In this document: positions 51,271 to 60,065 of the stretch, in pieces
Layout: each line of letters starts with the position of its first letter
Position numbering within the stretch: position 1 is the first letter of the stretch
Source: Actinomycetota bacterium
GTDB taxonomy: Bacteria > Actinomycetota > Actinomycetes > S36-B12
Direction of reading: 5' to 3'
NCBI GenBank assembly: GCA_030645615.1
Contig: JAUSNB010000036.1
Span: forward strand, 62,001 to 126,000
DNA: 64,000 nucleotides
Notes under the pieces: model-generated
Told to the model about the DNA's origin: nothing
The model's input: the letters and a program-made list of their open reading frames with translations, nothing else
Databases searched by the model: none
Program-made: the position numbers and the translations under genes

Positions 51271-52515
51271 ATGAGCACCGTCACGGACGTCACCCTGGCC
51301 GACCTCGACCTGTTCGCGAACGGGGCACCGTGGGCCGTGTTCGACGACCTGCGCACGAACTCGCCCGTCCACTGGAACGTCGAACCCGAGCCGAATGCCG
51401 GCTTCTGGTCGGTCACCCGGTACCACGACATCGTCGAGGTACTGCGCAACACGGAGACGTACTCGAGCCAGGTGGGTGCGGTGAGCATCGAGGAGCTCGA
51501 CACCCGGCAGATGGAGATCCGGCGATCGATGCTGGAGACCGACGGCACCCGGCACCGCGCCCTTCGCAAGATGCTGCAGCCCGAGTTCACCCCGCGGGCG
51601 ATCGCCGGCTACGAGACCTTCCTGCGTGGCCTGACCGCGACGACCCTCGACCGGGCCTTGGTGAACGACGAGTTCGACTTCGTTGCCGACGTCGCTGCGG
51701 ACTTCCCCATCCGCGTGCTCGCCCAGATGCTCGATGTCCCCGAATCCGACATCCCGCAGCTGATCAAGTGGGGCAACCGCATGGTCGGCAACACCGACCC
51801 CGAGCACGCCGACGTGCTGGCGGACTCACCGGAGAGCGAGCAGTACCGGGACCTGCCGTTCCGGTCCCCGGCGGCGCTCGAGGTGTTCAAGTACGGCTAC
51901 GAGCTGGCCTGGAATCGGCGCGGGGGCGACGGCAAGGACCTGGTGTCCATCGTGCTGAACACCCCGCCGTCCGACGGGATCCCCATCGACGCTCGCGACT
52001 TCCGCAATTACTTCCTGCTGCTCGTGATCGCGGGGAACGAGACCACGCGACACACCATCACCCACACGATGAACAACCTCATGCGCAATCCCCAGGCGAT
52101 CGCCTTGCTGCGCGAGCAGCCGGAACTGATCCCGTGGGCCGTGGAGGAGTTCCTGCGTTACGCGAGCCCCATCTATCACTTCCGCCGCACGGCCACGCAC
52201 GACGTGATCCTCAACAACAAGGAGATCAAGGCCGGTGGCAAGGTCGTCGTGTGGTTCGGGGCGGGGAACATGGATACCGAGGTGTTCGAGGACCCGTACA
52301 CCTTCGACGTGACCCGCAAGCCCAATGAGCACATGACCTTCGGTCGTGGCGGCCCGCACATGTGCCTGGGCAACGCGCTGGCCAGGCTGGAGATCCAGAT
52401 CATGTTCGAGGACCTGCTCAGCCGCGACGTAGACCTGGTGCCGAACGGGACCCCGGAGTACCTGCGCTCGAACCTCGTTCATGGCTTCAAGCGGCTGCCG
52501 GTCCGCAAGGCCTAG
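51271..52515 (+). CDS. Cytochrome P450 (second)
   Basis: This 414-residue P450 has the I-helix AGNETTRH (usual acid-alcohol pair), EEFLRY (ExxR) and heme-binding FGRGGPHMCLG with Cys365. The overall pattern resembles CYP125/CYP142 and linalool-type hydroxylases; the substrate is uncertain. ATG 51271 has CGGAGGA upstream. It is divergent from marR and convergent with the GATase gene at 52589. Confidence 0.93.
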   Translation: MSTVTDVTLADLDLFANGAPWAVFDDLRTNSPVHWNVEPEPNAGFWSVTRYHDIVEVLRNTETYSSQVGAVSIEELDTRQMEIRRSMLETDGTRHRALRKMLQPEFTPRAIAGYETFLRGLTATTLDRALVNDEFDFVADVAADFPIRVLAQMLDVPESDIPQLIKWGNRMVGNTDPEHADVLADSPESEQYRDLPFRSPAALEVFKYGYELAWNRRGGDGKDLVSIVLNTPPSDGIPIDARDFRNYFLLLVIAGNETTRHTITHTMNNLMRNPQAIALLREQPELIPWAVEEFLRYASPIYHFRRTATHDVILNNKEIKAGGKVVVWFGAGNMDTEVFEDPYTFDVTRKPNEHMTFGRGGPHMCLGNALARLEIQIMFEDLLSRDVDLVPNGTPEYLRSNLVHGFKRLPVRKA

Positions 52516-52526
52516 CCCCCGGCGCC

Positions 52527-52575
52527 CTTGAGGTTGGCGTGGCTACCAGACAGTGGAAGCCACGCCAACCTCAAG
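52527..52575. terminator. Bidirectional hairpin at convergent junction (H5)
   Basis: Two perfect 18-nt arms (52527-52544 and 52558-52575), starting CTTGAGGTTGGCGTGGCT, flank a 13-nt loop. They lie between the P450 stop (52515) and the GATase stop (52589), with no T-tract. Confidence 0.8.
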
Positions 52576-52588
52576 CTCGGCGGGCGGG

Positions 52589-53293
52589 TCAGCTGGCGGC
52601 GACCTGGTCGAGGAAGGCGTCCACCAGGTCGTGCGCCCGCCGGGCCGCGTCCTCACCCTCCGCGAGCGTGTGCTGGTAGAGGATGTCCGGGTCCTGCCCG
52701 TCGGCCACCACCAGTTCCCTCCCGTCCAGCTCCAGCCAGCCGTGCAGGGTCGCAGCCGTGAGCTCGGGGTGGAACTGCACCGCCAGGTTGCGCCGGATCA
52801 CGAAGGCCTGCGAGGCCCGGGAGTTGCGGGCGATCTCCCGTGCCTCGGGAGGGACCTGCCAGCGGTCGTAGTGGAAGTGGAACCACGGCCCAGGGCCGAC
52901 GAGGCCGGGCTCCTGGGACCAGATGGCGGTCCAGCCGATCTCGGGCCGCGGCGCCCGGGAGACCGTCCCCCCGTGGGCGCGGGCAAGCAACTGGCCGCCG
53001 AAGCAGATGCCCAGGACCGGTACGCCGAGCTCGTCGGCCTCGCGCAGCCACTCGATCTCCGGCAGGAGCCACGAGCCGATCTTCTCGTCGTCCCACGCCC
53101 CCCAAGGTGCCCCCATTGGAACGAGGACGTCGAACTCCCGGGGGTCGGGGAAGTGGAACGGCTGGTTTGGCTCGCGGAAGTTCTCGGGGGCCACGACGAC
53201 CTCCTCGACGACCTCGTAGCCCCGATGGGCGAACCGCTCTGCGACGGGTCCGGGCGGGCTCACGTGGTCGTGCTGGAGGAACAGGGCGCGCAC
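52589..53293 (-). CDS. Class I glutamine amidotransferase (GMP-synthase-like)
   Basis: This 234-residue protein has PMGAPWGAWDDE, the nucleophile Cys97 in GICFGGQLLARAHGG, and AVQFHPELT with His175 and Glu177. The GTG at 53293 is preferred because AAGGAG lies 5 nt upstream, whereas the upstream ATG (53311) precedes that site. It resembles stand-alone GATases of the AtdA2/YfeJ kind next to GS-like genes. It is divergent from the GS-like gene, a recurring pairing, and may hydrolyse or transfer the gamma-glutamyl group. Confidence 0.88.
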   Translation of the reverse strand: MRALFLQHDHVSPPGPVAERFAHRGYEVVEEVVVAPENFREPNQPFHFPDPREFDVLVPMGAPWGAWDDEKIGSWLLPEIEWLREADELGVPVLGICFGGQLLARAHGGTVSRAPRPEIGWTAIWSQEPGLVGPGPWFHFHYDRWQVPPEAREIARNSRASQAFVIRRNLAVQFHPELTAATLHGWLELDGRELVVADGQDPDILYQHTLAEGEDAARRAHDLVDAFLDQVAAS

Positions 53294-53422
53294 ACCGACT
53301 CCTTGCTGCAAGGGGGCGACAGGTCGCCGTCTCTGCCTCTACTATCCGGGAGATCGTTGGGAGCCTAACGACTCCTCGGACCCGCACCGTAGCCCCTTCG
53401 GGAACACAGCGAAAGGCAATCC

Positions 53423-54772
53423 ATGCACACCGACCTCGCCGATGTCCGACGCGAACTCGACACGCAGGACATCGACATCCTCAGGCTCATCTGGCCGGAT
53501 GTGCTGGGCCTGACCCGATCCAAGGACATTACGGTGTCGCAGCTCGAGCGCGCGGCCGGTCACGGACCCACCTTCTGCCAGGCGACGTGGACGACGACGA
53601 CCCGCGGTGAGGTGCTCGATGGCCACGGCAGCCTGCAGGACGGGCTGTCCGACATGGTCTCGCGGCTGGACCCGACCACGATCCGGCCCATCCCGTGGGA
53701 GCCGGGCGTCGCCTTCGCCATCGCCGACATCGACGAGCCGGACGGCACCCCGAACATGATCTCCCCGCGCACGCTGCTGCGGCGCGTCATCGCCGAGTAC
53801 AAGCTGCTGGGCCTGATCCCGATCGTGGGACCGGAGCTGGAGTTCTACCTCGCCCGCAGAGGCGAGGACGGCTGGGAGCGGATCATCAACAAGACCGGGC
53901 GCGTCTACACGACGGGCTCGGCGGTGGACCCCGACGGCACCTTCCTGCACCTGCTGCGCATGGTCGACCGGCTGGGCATCGGTGCCTTCGCCGGCAACCA
54001 CGAGTTCTGCCCGTCGCAGTACGAGATCAACCTGTGGCACGGGGAGGCGCTGGACGCGGCCGACCGATGCTTCCTGCTGAAGACGGCGGTCAAGGACGTG
54101 GCCGCGAGCCGGGGCATCCTCGGCACCTTCCTGGGCAAGCCCTGGAGCGACGAAGGGGGAAGCGGCTTCCACCTGCACCTGTCGGTCACCGACATCGCGG
54201 GCAGCATGATGATGGACGACGCCGAAGGCGAGTTGTCGCTCATCACGACGAGGATGATCGCCGGGATCCTCGAGCACGCACCTGCCCTGGTGGCCTTCTG
54301 CAACCCCACGATCAACGCCTACAAGCGGCTCGGGCCCGACACGATGGCCCCGTACAGGTCCAACTGGGGGTACGACAACCGCACCACCTTCGTGCGGATC
54401 CCGCCGGAGCGCGGCCCGGGAGGCCGGATCGAGGTGCGCATCGGCGATGGCGCCGCGAACCCCTACGTCGTCATCGCGGTGATCCTCGCGGCTGCGCTGG
54501 ACGGCCTGACCCGCCAGCTCGAATGCCCCGACCCGTCTGAGGGCTGGACGTACCAGGACGAATCGCGCCCAGCGCTGCCAATGTCGCTGGATGCCTCCCT
54601 CGACGCCCTTCGGACGGACACCTATCTCACCGGCATCATCGGCGACGCCTTCGTGTCGACCTACGAGACGCTCAAGCGCGACGAGATCCGCAGGTACGAG
54701 GAAGAGGTCGAGGACCCCGCGACGCGCGAGGTCACCCAGTGGGAACTCGACGAGTACATCGAGGACTTCTAG
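53423..54772 (+). CDS. Glutamine synthetase-like gamma-glutamyl-amine ligase
   Basis: This 449-residue protein has a GS beta-grasp and a catalytic domain: GPELEFYLARR (metal-binding Glu), NHEFCPSQYEIN, GSGFHLHLSVTD (ATP/metal region) and NRTTFVRIPPERGPGGRIEVRIGDGAANPY (given in part). It resembles PuuA/GlnA3-like gamma-glutamylpolyamine or amine ligases more than housekeeping GlnA; no adenylylation-site signature was recognised. It probably uses ATP to join glutamate to an amine. An APC permease gene follows, consistent with amine uptake. Confidence 0.88.
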   Translation: MHTDLADVRRELDTQDIDILRLIWPDVLGLTRSKDITVSQLERAAGHGPTFCQATWTTTTRGEVLDGHGSLQDGLSDMVSRLDPTTIRPIPWEPGVAFAIADIDEPDGTPNMISPRTLLRRVIAEYKLLGLIPIVGPELEFYLARRGEDGWERIINKTGRVYTTGSAVDPDGTFLHLLRMVDRLGIGAFAGNHEFCPSQYEINLWHGEALDAADRCFLLKTAVKDVAASRGILGTFLGKPWSDEGGSGFHLHLSVTDIAGSMMMDDAEGELSLITTRMIAGILEHAPALVAFCNPTINAYKRLGPDTMAPYRSNWGYDNRTTFVRIPPERGPGGRIEVRIGDGAANPYVVIAVILAAALDGLTRQLECPDPSEGWTYQDESRPALPMSLDASLDALRTDTYLTGIIGDAFVSTYETLKRDEIRRYEEEVEDPATREVTQWELDEYIEDF

Positions 54773-54776
54773 AACC

Positions 54777-54793
54777 CGGGGCGACCTGCCCCG
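54777..54793 (+). terminator. Short hairpin after GS-like gene
   Basis: CGGGGC (54777-54782) and GCCCCG (54788-54793) form a 6-bp stem with a 5-nt loop just after the stop codon. It may partly terminate or stabilise the GS transcript before the permease gene. No T-tract follows. Confidence 0.45.
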
Positions 54794-54913
54794 AAATGCT
54801 TGACTCTGGGCACCTCGTCCTCCACTCTTGCGCATCAAGTACTGGTCGTTCGGACCCGCACGATCGTGTGCACCCGTGAATTCCTCGTGACAACCGACCG
54901 CAAGGAGCCCGAC

Positions 54914-56425
54914 ATGGCAGGACTGCAGCCCGCGCCGGAAGAGACCAGGGAGACGGCCCTGCACCATGGCCGCCTCGGGGTCATCGGCATCGTCTTCTTC
55001 GTCGTTGCGGCCGCCGCGCCCCTCGTCGGGATGACAGGCGCGGTTCCTGTCGCGATCGTCCTGGGCAACGGCGCAGCGGCCCCCGGTGCATACCTCGCCG
55101 TTGGCCTCGTCCTGCTGCTGTTCAGCGTCGGCTACAACGTCATGAGCCGCCACGTGACGAATGCGGGTGCCTTCTTTGCCTACGTGGGCCGCGGGCTGGG
55201 CATCGCGCCGGGCGTCGGATCCGCGTTCGTCTCCCTCGTCGCCTATCTCGCGGTCCAGCTGGCCATCTACGGGTTCTTCGGCGCGATCACGGCCGGGCAG
55301 ATGGCCAGCGTCTTCGGCATCGAGTGGTCCTGGTGGGTGTGGTCGCTGATCGCATGGGCGATCGTCCTCGTCCTCTCCCTCCTCAGCGTCGACGTCGGCG
55401 CCAAGGTGCTCGGGGTGCTCATGGGCCTGGAGCTCCTTGCCCTGCTGGTCACGGCCCTGGCCGTCATCTTCAAGGGCGGACCCGAGGGCTTCGACCTCGC
55501 CGCCTCCTTCGCGCCGTCGAACATCTTCGTGGGCGGCCTCGCCGGTTCGGCAGGCATCGCCCTGGCCTTCGCCTTCGCCTCCTTCATCGGCTTCGAGGCG
55601 ACCGCGATCTACGGCGAGGAGGCCAAGGACCCGCACAAGTCGGTGCCCCGGGCCACCTACGTGGCCGTCATCACCATCACGGTCGTGTTCGCACTCACAT
55701 CGTTCGCGATGGTCACGGCGCTGGGGTCACAAGCCGTCATCGACAGGGTTCTGGAAATGTCTGGTGGCCTCGCCGACCCCGCCGCGGTTCTCTTCGGCGT
55801 GGCGACGGAGTACGTCGGCAGCTGGATGGCGACTGTCATGGGCTGGCTCGTCCTGTCGAGCCTGTTCGCCGGGCTGCTGGCGTTCCAGAACTCGGCCGCG
55901 CGCTACTTCTTCGCCATGGGCCGCGCCGGCGTGCTGCCCCGGAGCCTGGACAAGGTCAACAAGTTCGGCGCCCCCGGACTGTCCTCGATCACGACCTCGG
56001 TCATCTCTGGCATCGTCATCGTGATCTTCGCCGTGCGCGGTCTGGACCCTGTCCTGAACCTCTTCTACTGGTTCAGCGGGCTGGCCGTCGTGGCCATCCT
56101 GTGGGTGGAGATCCTCGTCTGCCTCGCGGTGATCGTGTACTTCCGGCGCAACCCGGCCGGGGCGAACGCCTGGAACAGCATCATCGCCCCGGCAGGCGCT
56201 GCGATCCTGCTCGCCCTGGGCCAATACCTGCTCACGTCCAGGTTCGGGCTGCTCGCCGGAACGGTGGCCGAGGGAGTGGACCCGACGGCCCAGGCCTGGG
56301 GCCTGAACCTGCTCGGCTGGTTCCTCATCACGTTGCCGTTCATCCTGTTCGTGTTCGGAGTCATCCTCGGCTCCGTGCGCCAGAACAAGGAGAACGAGGA
56401 CGCGATCGCCGACCTCGTCAGCTGA
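54914..56425 (+). CDS. APC-family amino acid/amine permease
   Basis: This 503-residue transporter has about twelve membrane helices, with GMTGAVPVAIVLGNGAA near TM1, GFEATAIYGEEAKDP between TM6 and TM7, and GRAGVLPRSLDKVN. This matches the APC (amino acid-polyamine-organocation) family. The ATG at 54914 has AAGGAG upstream. Following the GS-like ligase, it likely imports the amine or amino acid fed into that ligase. Confidence 0.92.
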   Translation: MAGLQPAPEETRETALHHGRLGVIGIVFFVVAAAAPLVGMTGAVPVAIVLGNGAAAPGAYLAVGLVLLLFSVGYNVMSRHVTNAGAFFAYVGRGLGIAPGVGSAFVSLVAYLAVQLAIYGFFGAITAGQMASVFGIEWSWWVWSLIAWAIVLVLSLLSVDVGAKVLGVLMGLELLALLVTALAVIFKGGPEGFDLAASFAPSNIFVGGLAGSAGIALAFAFASFIGFEATAIYGEEAKDPHKSVPRATYVAVITITVVFALTSFAMVTALGSQAVIDRVLEMSGGLADPAAVLFGVATEYVGSWMATVMGWLVLSSLFAGLLAFQNSAARYFFAMGRAGVLPRSLDKVNKFGAPGLSSITTSVISGIVIVIFAVRGLDPVLNLFYWFSGLAVVAILWVEILVCLAVIVYFRRNPAGANAWNSIIAPAGAAILLALGQYLLTSRFGLLAGTVAEGVDPTAQAWGLNLLGWFLITLPFILFVFGVILGSVRQNKENEDAIADLVS

Positions 56426-56468
56426 TCGGGCCGATTCCTGCCGCGCGTGCCGTGGCACAGTAGGCAGC

Positions 56469-56975
56469 ATGACCGGCTCGTCTCGTGACCCTCGCTTGGT
56501 CGCTGTTCAACGTGGCGGGTTGCTGGCCGATGCTGACCACCGACTGCTGGCGGTGTGGGCGGCCGGCTGTGCCGCGCGGGTCCTGCCGGTGTTCGAGGAC
56601 GCATGCCCGGGCGACTCCAGGCCCGCAGCCGCTGTGGCGGCGGGCCGCGCGTGGGCCGCCGGTCAAGGCTCTGTGACACAAGCACGTGCTGCCGCGGTGG
56701 CCGCGCATGCGGCGGCCCGAGAGGCGCAAGGGGCAGCCTGCCTTGCTGCGCGTGCATGCGGTCAGGCGGCAGCTACGGCTCACATGGCCGATCACGAGTT
56801 GGGCGCAGCCTTCTACGCAATACGGGCGGTGGCTTCCGCGTCACCGGATGATGTGGATGCTGAGCGTGCCTGGCAGTTGGAGTCGCTGCCTCATGGCGTG
56901 GCGGACCTGGTGCGTTCAGACATGCACCTACGCGCCGTGAAGTTCCAGGGCGTGTTCGTCAGGCTGAAGCCCTAG
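56469..56975 (+). CDS. Imm-5-like putative immunity protein
   Basis: This 168-residue protein is Ala-rich and helical: ADHRLLAVWAAGCAARVLPVFE and HAAAREAQGAACLAARACGQ, features of the putative immunity protein group (imm-5-like). No toxin gene is adjacent. It lies 43 nt after the permease on the same strand and ends convergent with the ADC-like gene (4-nt overlap). A role against a contact toxin is only suggested by family name. Confidence 0.7.
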   Translation: MTGSSRDPRLVAVQRGGLLADADHRLLAVWAAGCAARVLPVFEDACPGDSRPAAAVAAGRAWAAGQGSVTQARAAAVAAHAAAREAQGAACLAARACGQAAATAHMADHELGAAFYAIRAVASASPDDVDAERAWQLESLPHGVADLVRSDMHLRAVKFQGVFVRLKP

Positions 56976-57781
56976 ACGGGCCGGGAGGCATCCGAGAGGA
57001 GTGAGCCGCCGGCGAAGGTCACCCCGACCTCGCGGTAGTAGCCCGCGATGACCTCGTCGACCGGCAGGAGCGAGGCCGGCTCATCCCACGGCGAGTCGGC
57101 CAGGGACAGCTCGGCGTCGCCCACCCAAGGCTGGCCGAGGTCCGCATCGACCCCGCCCATCGTGACGACCTGGGACAGGGACATCCCCGCGCCGGGCGTC
57201 AGCGACGGCATGAGGCGGTGGTGCACCATCGGGTGGCCGTTGACGAAGCCGTTGGTATCACTCGGCTCGCGCAGCGTCACCCGGGCGGTCGCCAGCCGGT
57301 GGTCGTACGCCGCGAGGGAGGCGCCGAACGTCCCTCCTGCAGCGATCCGGGGAGCGGCCTTGCCATGGCTGTACGGGCGGGTGACGTACACGCTGCCGAG
57401 CTTCTTGGGGTAGCCCTGGAACCACCCGCGTCCGATCGCGAAGTCGGTTGTCACCCAGATGAGCACGCACCGGCTGTACGTGGTGCCCTGGTACGCGCAC
57501 CGGACGACCGCGAATGCCTCCAGGTACTGCGACCGGGATGGATCGAGCAGCTCGGCGCCGCCGGCGCTGCAGGACTGCCAGTCGGCCCAGATGAAGGCAA
57601 CCGCACCCGGGTCCTCGGGAGCAAGGTCGAGGTCGTCGGGGAGGAGGGATCGCACGTTCGCTGGGTCCGTGCGGTACTCGACGGTGAGCAACGTTCCCGA
57701 GTAGTGCCAAGGCATCTCGGGCACGAGCGCGGATGCGCCTGACGGCGACAGGGGCGGCAGGAAGCCTCGGAGGTCGGTCAT
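56972..57781 (-). CDS. Acetoacetate decarboxylase-family protein
   Basis: This 269-residue protein has the ADC-fold signatures: FIWADWQSCS, GRGWFQGYPKKLGSVYVT with the Lys pair of the catalytic-lysine motif, and GMSLSQVVTMGG. It may decarboxylate a beta-keto acid or act on another carbonyl compound. The ATG at 57781 is used; upstream in-frame codons would run into the divergent CaiB leader. It may act with the CoA-transferase gene on the other strand. Confidence 0.88.
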   Translation of the reverse strand: MTDLRGFLPPLSPSGASALVPEMPWHYSGTLLTVEYRTDPANVRSLLPDDLDLAPEDPGAVAFIWADWQSCSAGGAELLDPSRSQYLEAFAVVRCAYQGTTYSRCVLIWVTTDFAIGRGWFQGYPKKLGSVYVTRPYSHGKAAPRIAAGGTFGASLAAYDHRLATARVTLREPSDTNGFVNGHPMVHHRLMPSLTPGAGMSLSQVVTMGGVDADLGQPWVGDAELSLADSPWDEPASLLPVDEVIAGYYREVGVTFAGGSLLSDASRPV

Positions 57782-57865
57782 GGGGACAGAGCCTAGCGGC
57801 ATCCGTTCGGCCCCGAACGACAATCTTGGACGCTCGAAGGAGAGCGGCCAGTACGATCTTGCCCC

Positions 57866-59041
57866 ATGCCTGAAGCCGCTGCCCGCGACGAGTCGAGTGC
57901 CCCGCTTGCTGGCCTCGTCGTGGTCAGCCTGGAACAGGCCGTCGCTGCGCCTTTCGCGACGCGGCAACTGGCCGACCTCGGTGCCTTCGTGCTCAAGGTC
58001 GAGCCGCCGGGTGGTGACTTTGCGCGCCACTATGACTCAGCGATGGCTGGTCAGTCAGCCAACTTCGTCTGGGTTAACCGCGGGAAGCAGTCGCTGGCAT
58101 TGGACCTGCGGCGAGACGACGACCGCGCGACGCTTGCCCTGCTCATCGCCGGGGCCGACGTGTTCGTCCACAACGTCTCGCCCGAGGCTGCCGCGCGACT
58201 GGGTATCGACCCCGACGACCTGGTGGCCCGGCATCCGGCGTTGATCGCGTGCGCGATCTCCGGCTACGGAGCAGGCGGCCCACGATCCACCGACAAGGCG
58301 TACGACCTGGCCATCCAGGCCGAGGCCGGGGCGTTCTCGGTGACCGGTGCCGAGGAGATGAGCAAGGTGGGGTTCTCGGTGGCCGACATCGCCGCCGGGA
58401 TGTACGCCCTGTCCAGCGTCCTGGCCGCGCTGGTGCGCCGCGGGCGCACGGGGACCGGCGCCGCGATCAGGGTCGCCATGATCGATGCCCTTGCTGAGTG
58501 GATGTCGGCGCCGCTCTACGGCGCCGTCTACGGCGACGGCCAGGCCCGGCGCACCGGACGCCGGCATCACTCGATCGCGCCCTACGGCACCTTCCGGCTG
58601 TCCGATGGACGAACGGTGCTGATCGCCGTGCAGAACGATCCGGAGTGGAGCCGGCTCGCGACGGGGCTGCTCGGCCGACCCGCCCTGGTGGACGACCCGC
58701 GGTACGCCACGAACCCGGCCCGGATCGCGCACGTCGACGAAGTGGAGACGATGGTCTCGGACGCACTGGCGAGCATGGGAGGCGACGACGCACTGGCCCG
58801 GCTGGCCGAGGCGAGGATCGCCGTGGCCTTCGTCAACGACCTGCCAGGGGTGTGGCAGCACGAGCAACTGCGGTCGCGGGGCCGGTTCCGCAGTGCCAGC
58901 ACGCAGACCGGTCCGGTCGAGGTGCTCGATGCGCCCTTCGACATCAGCGGGTGGCGGCCCGAGCCCGGGCACGTCCCCGGGCTCGACGAGCACGACCAGC
59001 GCGCCGTCGATGGCATCCTCGCGCGAGGTCGATCCCGTTGA
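57866..59041 (+). CDS. CaiB/BaiF family III CoA-transferase
   Basis: This 391-residue protein has the N-terminal LVVVSLEQAVAAPFATRQLADLGAFVLKVE (in part), RGKQSLALDLR and KAYDLAIQAEAG with the catalytic Asp (in YDLAIQ). It should move CoA between acyl groups. It is divergent from the ADC-like gene (85 nt apart). Its substrate may be a small carboxylic acid; not visible. Confidence 0.92.
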   Translation: MPEAAARDESSAPLAGLVVVSLEQAVAAPFATRQLADLGAFVLKVEPPGGDFARHYDSAMAGQSANFVWVNRGKQSLALDLRRDDDRATLALLIAGADVFVHNVSPEAAARLGIDPDDLVARHPALIACAISGYGAGGPRSTDKAYDLAIQAEAGAFSVTGAEEMSKVGFSVADIAAGMYALSSVLAALVRRGRTGTGAAIRVAMIDALAEWMSAPLYGAVYGDGQARRTGRRHHSIAPYGTFRLSDGRTVLIAVQNDPEWSRLATGLLGRPALVDDPRYATNPARIAHVDEVETMVSDALASMGGDDALARLAEARIAVAFVNDLPGVWQHEQLRSRGRFRSASTQTGPVEVLDAPFDISGWRPEPGHVPGLDEHDQRAVDGILARGRSR

Positions 59042-59098
59042 GCGGCCAGGCGTGGGGGTGATTCCGCTCCGCGGCTCCGCCACGCCTGGCCACTCAAC
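59037..59098. terminator. Bidirectional hairpin at convergent junction (H6)
   Basis: Two 19-nt arms (59037-59055 and 59080-59098) pair with one mismatch around a 24-nt loop; the left arm reads GTTGAGCGGCCAGGCGTGG and overlaps the last codons of the CoA-transferase gene. It lies between convergent stops (59041 and 59106), with no T-tract. Confidence 0.75.
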
Positions 59099-59105
59099 CG
59101 AGTGG

Positions 59106-60065
59106 CTAGCGGGATCTCTCGGCTAGGAAGACCCCGGCGAGCACCGTCACGGCGCCCACCAGTTGCGCCGGCGTGAGCACTTCGCCGAGGGCGATCCAGG
59201 CGATGAGCGAGGCGAGCAGCGGCTCGGTCATCCCGACCACCGACGCCTGCGATGCGCGGATGTGCTGAAGCGAGACCAGGACCAGCCAGAACGGGACGAC
59301 CGTGCCCAGGACGATCATGTAGGCGCACAGAGCCCAGATGGGGACTGCCGCGCCCTGGGCGCCCAGTGGGTACCCCATCCCGGTCAGGTCCGACCACGGG
59401 AAGGACCACCACGGTTGCGCGATCGCCCAGAAGGCCGCCGCCGCGCCGAAGCCCCACATGGTGAGGGACACCGGGTCGCGCGGGCTCGGCCGACGCACCT
59501 GCCGGTCGCCGAGCACGTAATAGATGGCCAGCGCCGCGGCCGCACCGAATGCCGCAAGGACGCCGATGCCGTCGAGCGTGAACCCGAGCCAGACCTGCCC
59601 TACGAGTGCCAGGCCGACCATCGCAAGCGTCAGCCCCAGCCAGACGATCCGGTTGACCCGCTCATGCATCCCGAAGCGGAACCACAGCGCGACCATGATG
59701 GGCGCGGTGAACTCGATGAGCAGGGCGACACCCACGGGGAGCCGCTCGATCGCCACGAAGTAGAGCCACTGGGTCATGGCCACGCCGAGGATGCCGAACG
59801 CAAGCAGGACGGGGATCTCGCTGCGGCGCAGGCGAAGGGCCGCCGGCCGGGTCAGTGCCACGACGACGAGGAGGATCAGGAAGGCCGCGGTGACGCGGAG
59901 CTGGGACAGCCGGGCAGGCTCGATGCCAGTCACGAGGATGGACTTGGAGATCGTCCCGTTGAGGGCGAAGAGGGTGGCAGCAAGCAGGTACAGCAGATAA
60001 CCGGTTGCCGGGTGGCCCGGCCGGGTCACGTTGACGCCGGGCAGCGGCTCCGCGAGGTCGCTCAC
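59106..60065 (-). CDS. EamA/DMT-family transporter
   Basis: This 319-residue protein has ten membrane helices and two EamA repeats; LAATLFALNGTISK and VVGMTEPLLASLIAWIALGE are typical. It starts at a GTG overlapping glgA by 4 nt, so it may be co-transcribed with it. It likely exports a small metabolite; substrate unknown. There is no sign of regulation beyond the overlap. Confidence 0.88.
   Translation of the reverse strand: MSDLAEPLPGVNVTRPGHPATGYLLYLLAATLFALNGTISKSILVTGIEPARLSQLRVTAAFLILLVVVALTRPAALRLRRSEIPVLLAFGILGVAMTQWLYFVAIERLPVGVALLIEFTAPIMVALWFRFGMHERVNRIVWLGLTLAMVGLALVGQVWLGFTLDGIGVLAAFGAAAALAIYYVLGDRQVRRPSPRDPVSLTMWGFGAAAAFWAIAQPWWSFPWSDLTGMGYPLGAQGAAVPIWALCAYMIVLGTVVPFWLVLVSLQHIRASQASVVGMTEPLLASLIAWIALGEVLTPAQLVGAVTVLAGVFLAERSR

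Noticed and set aside
52589-53293. GMP synthase or anthranilate synthase subunit
   Set aside because: No synthetase domain or TrpE partner is present; it stands alone next to a GS-like gene.
53423-54772. Housekeeping glutamine synthetase (GlnA)
   Set aside because: No adenylylation-site signature was recognised, and the permease/GATase neighbours fit an amine ligase better; a true GlnA role was therefore not called.
56469-56975. Toxin-antitoxin or contact-dependent toxin system
   Set aside because: No toxin gene or repeat-containing exoprotein lies beside the immunity-like gene, so a system could not be supported.
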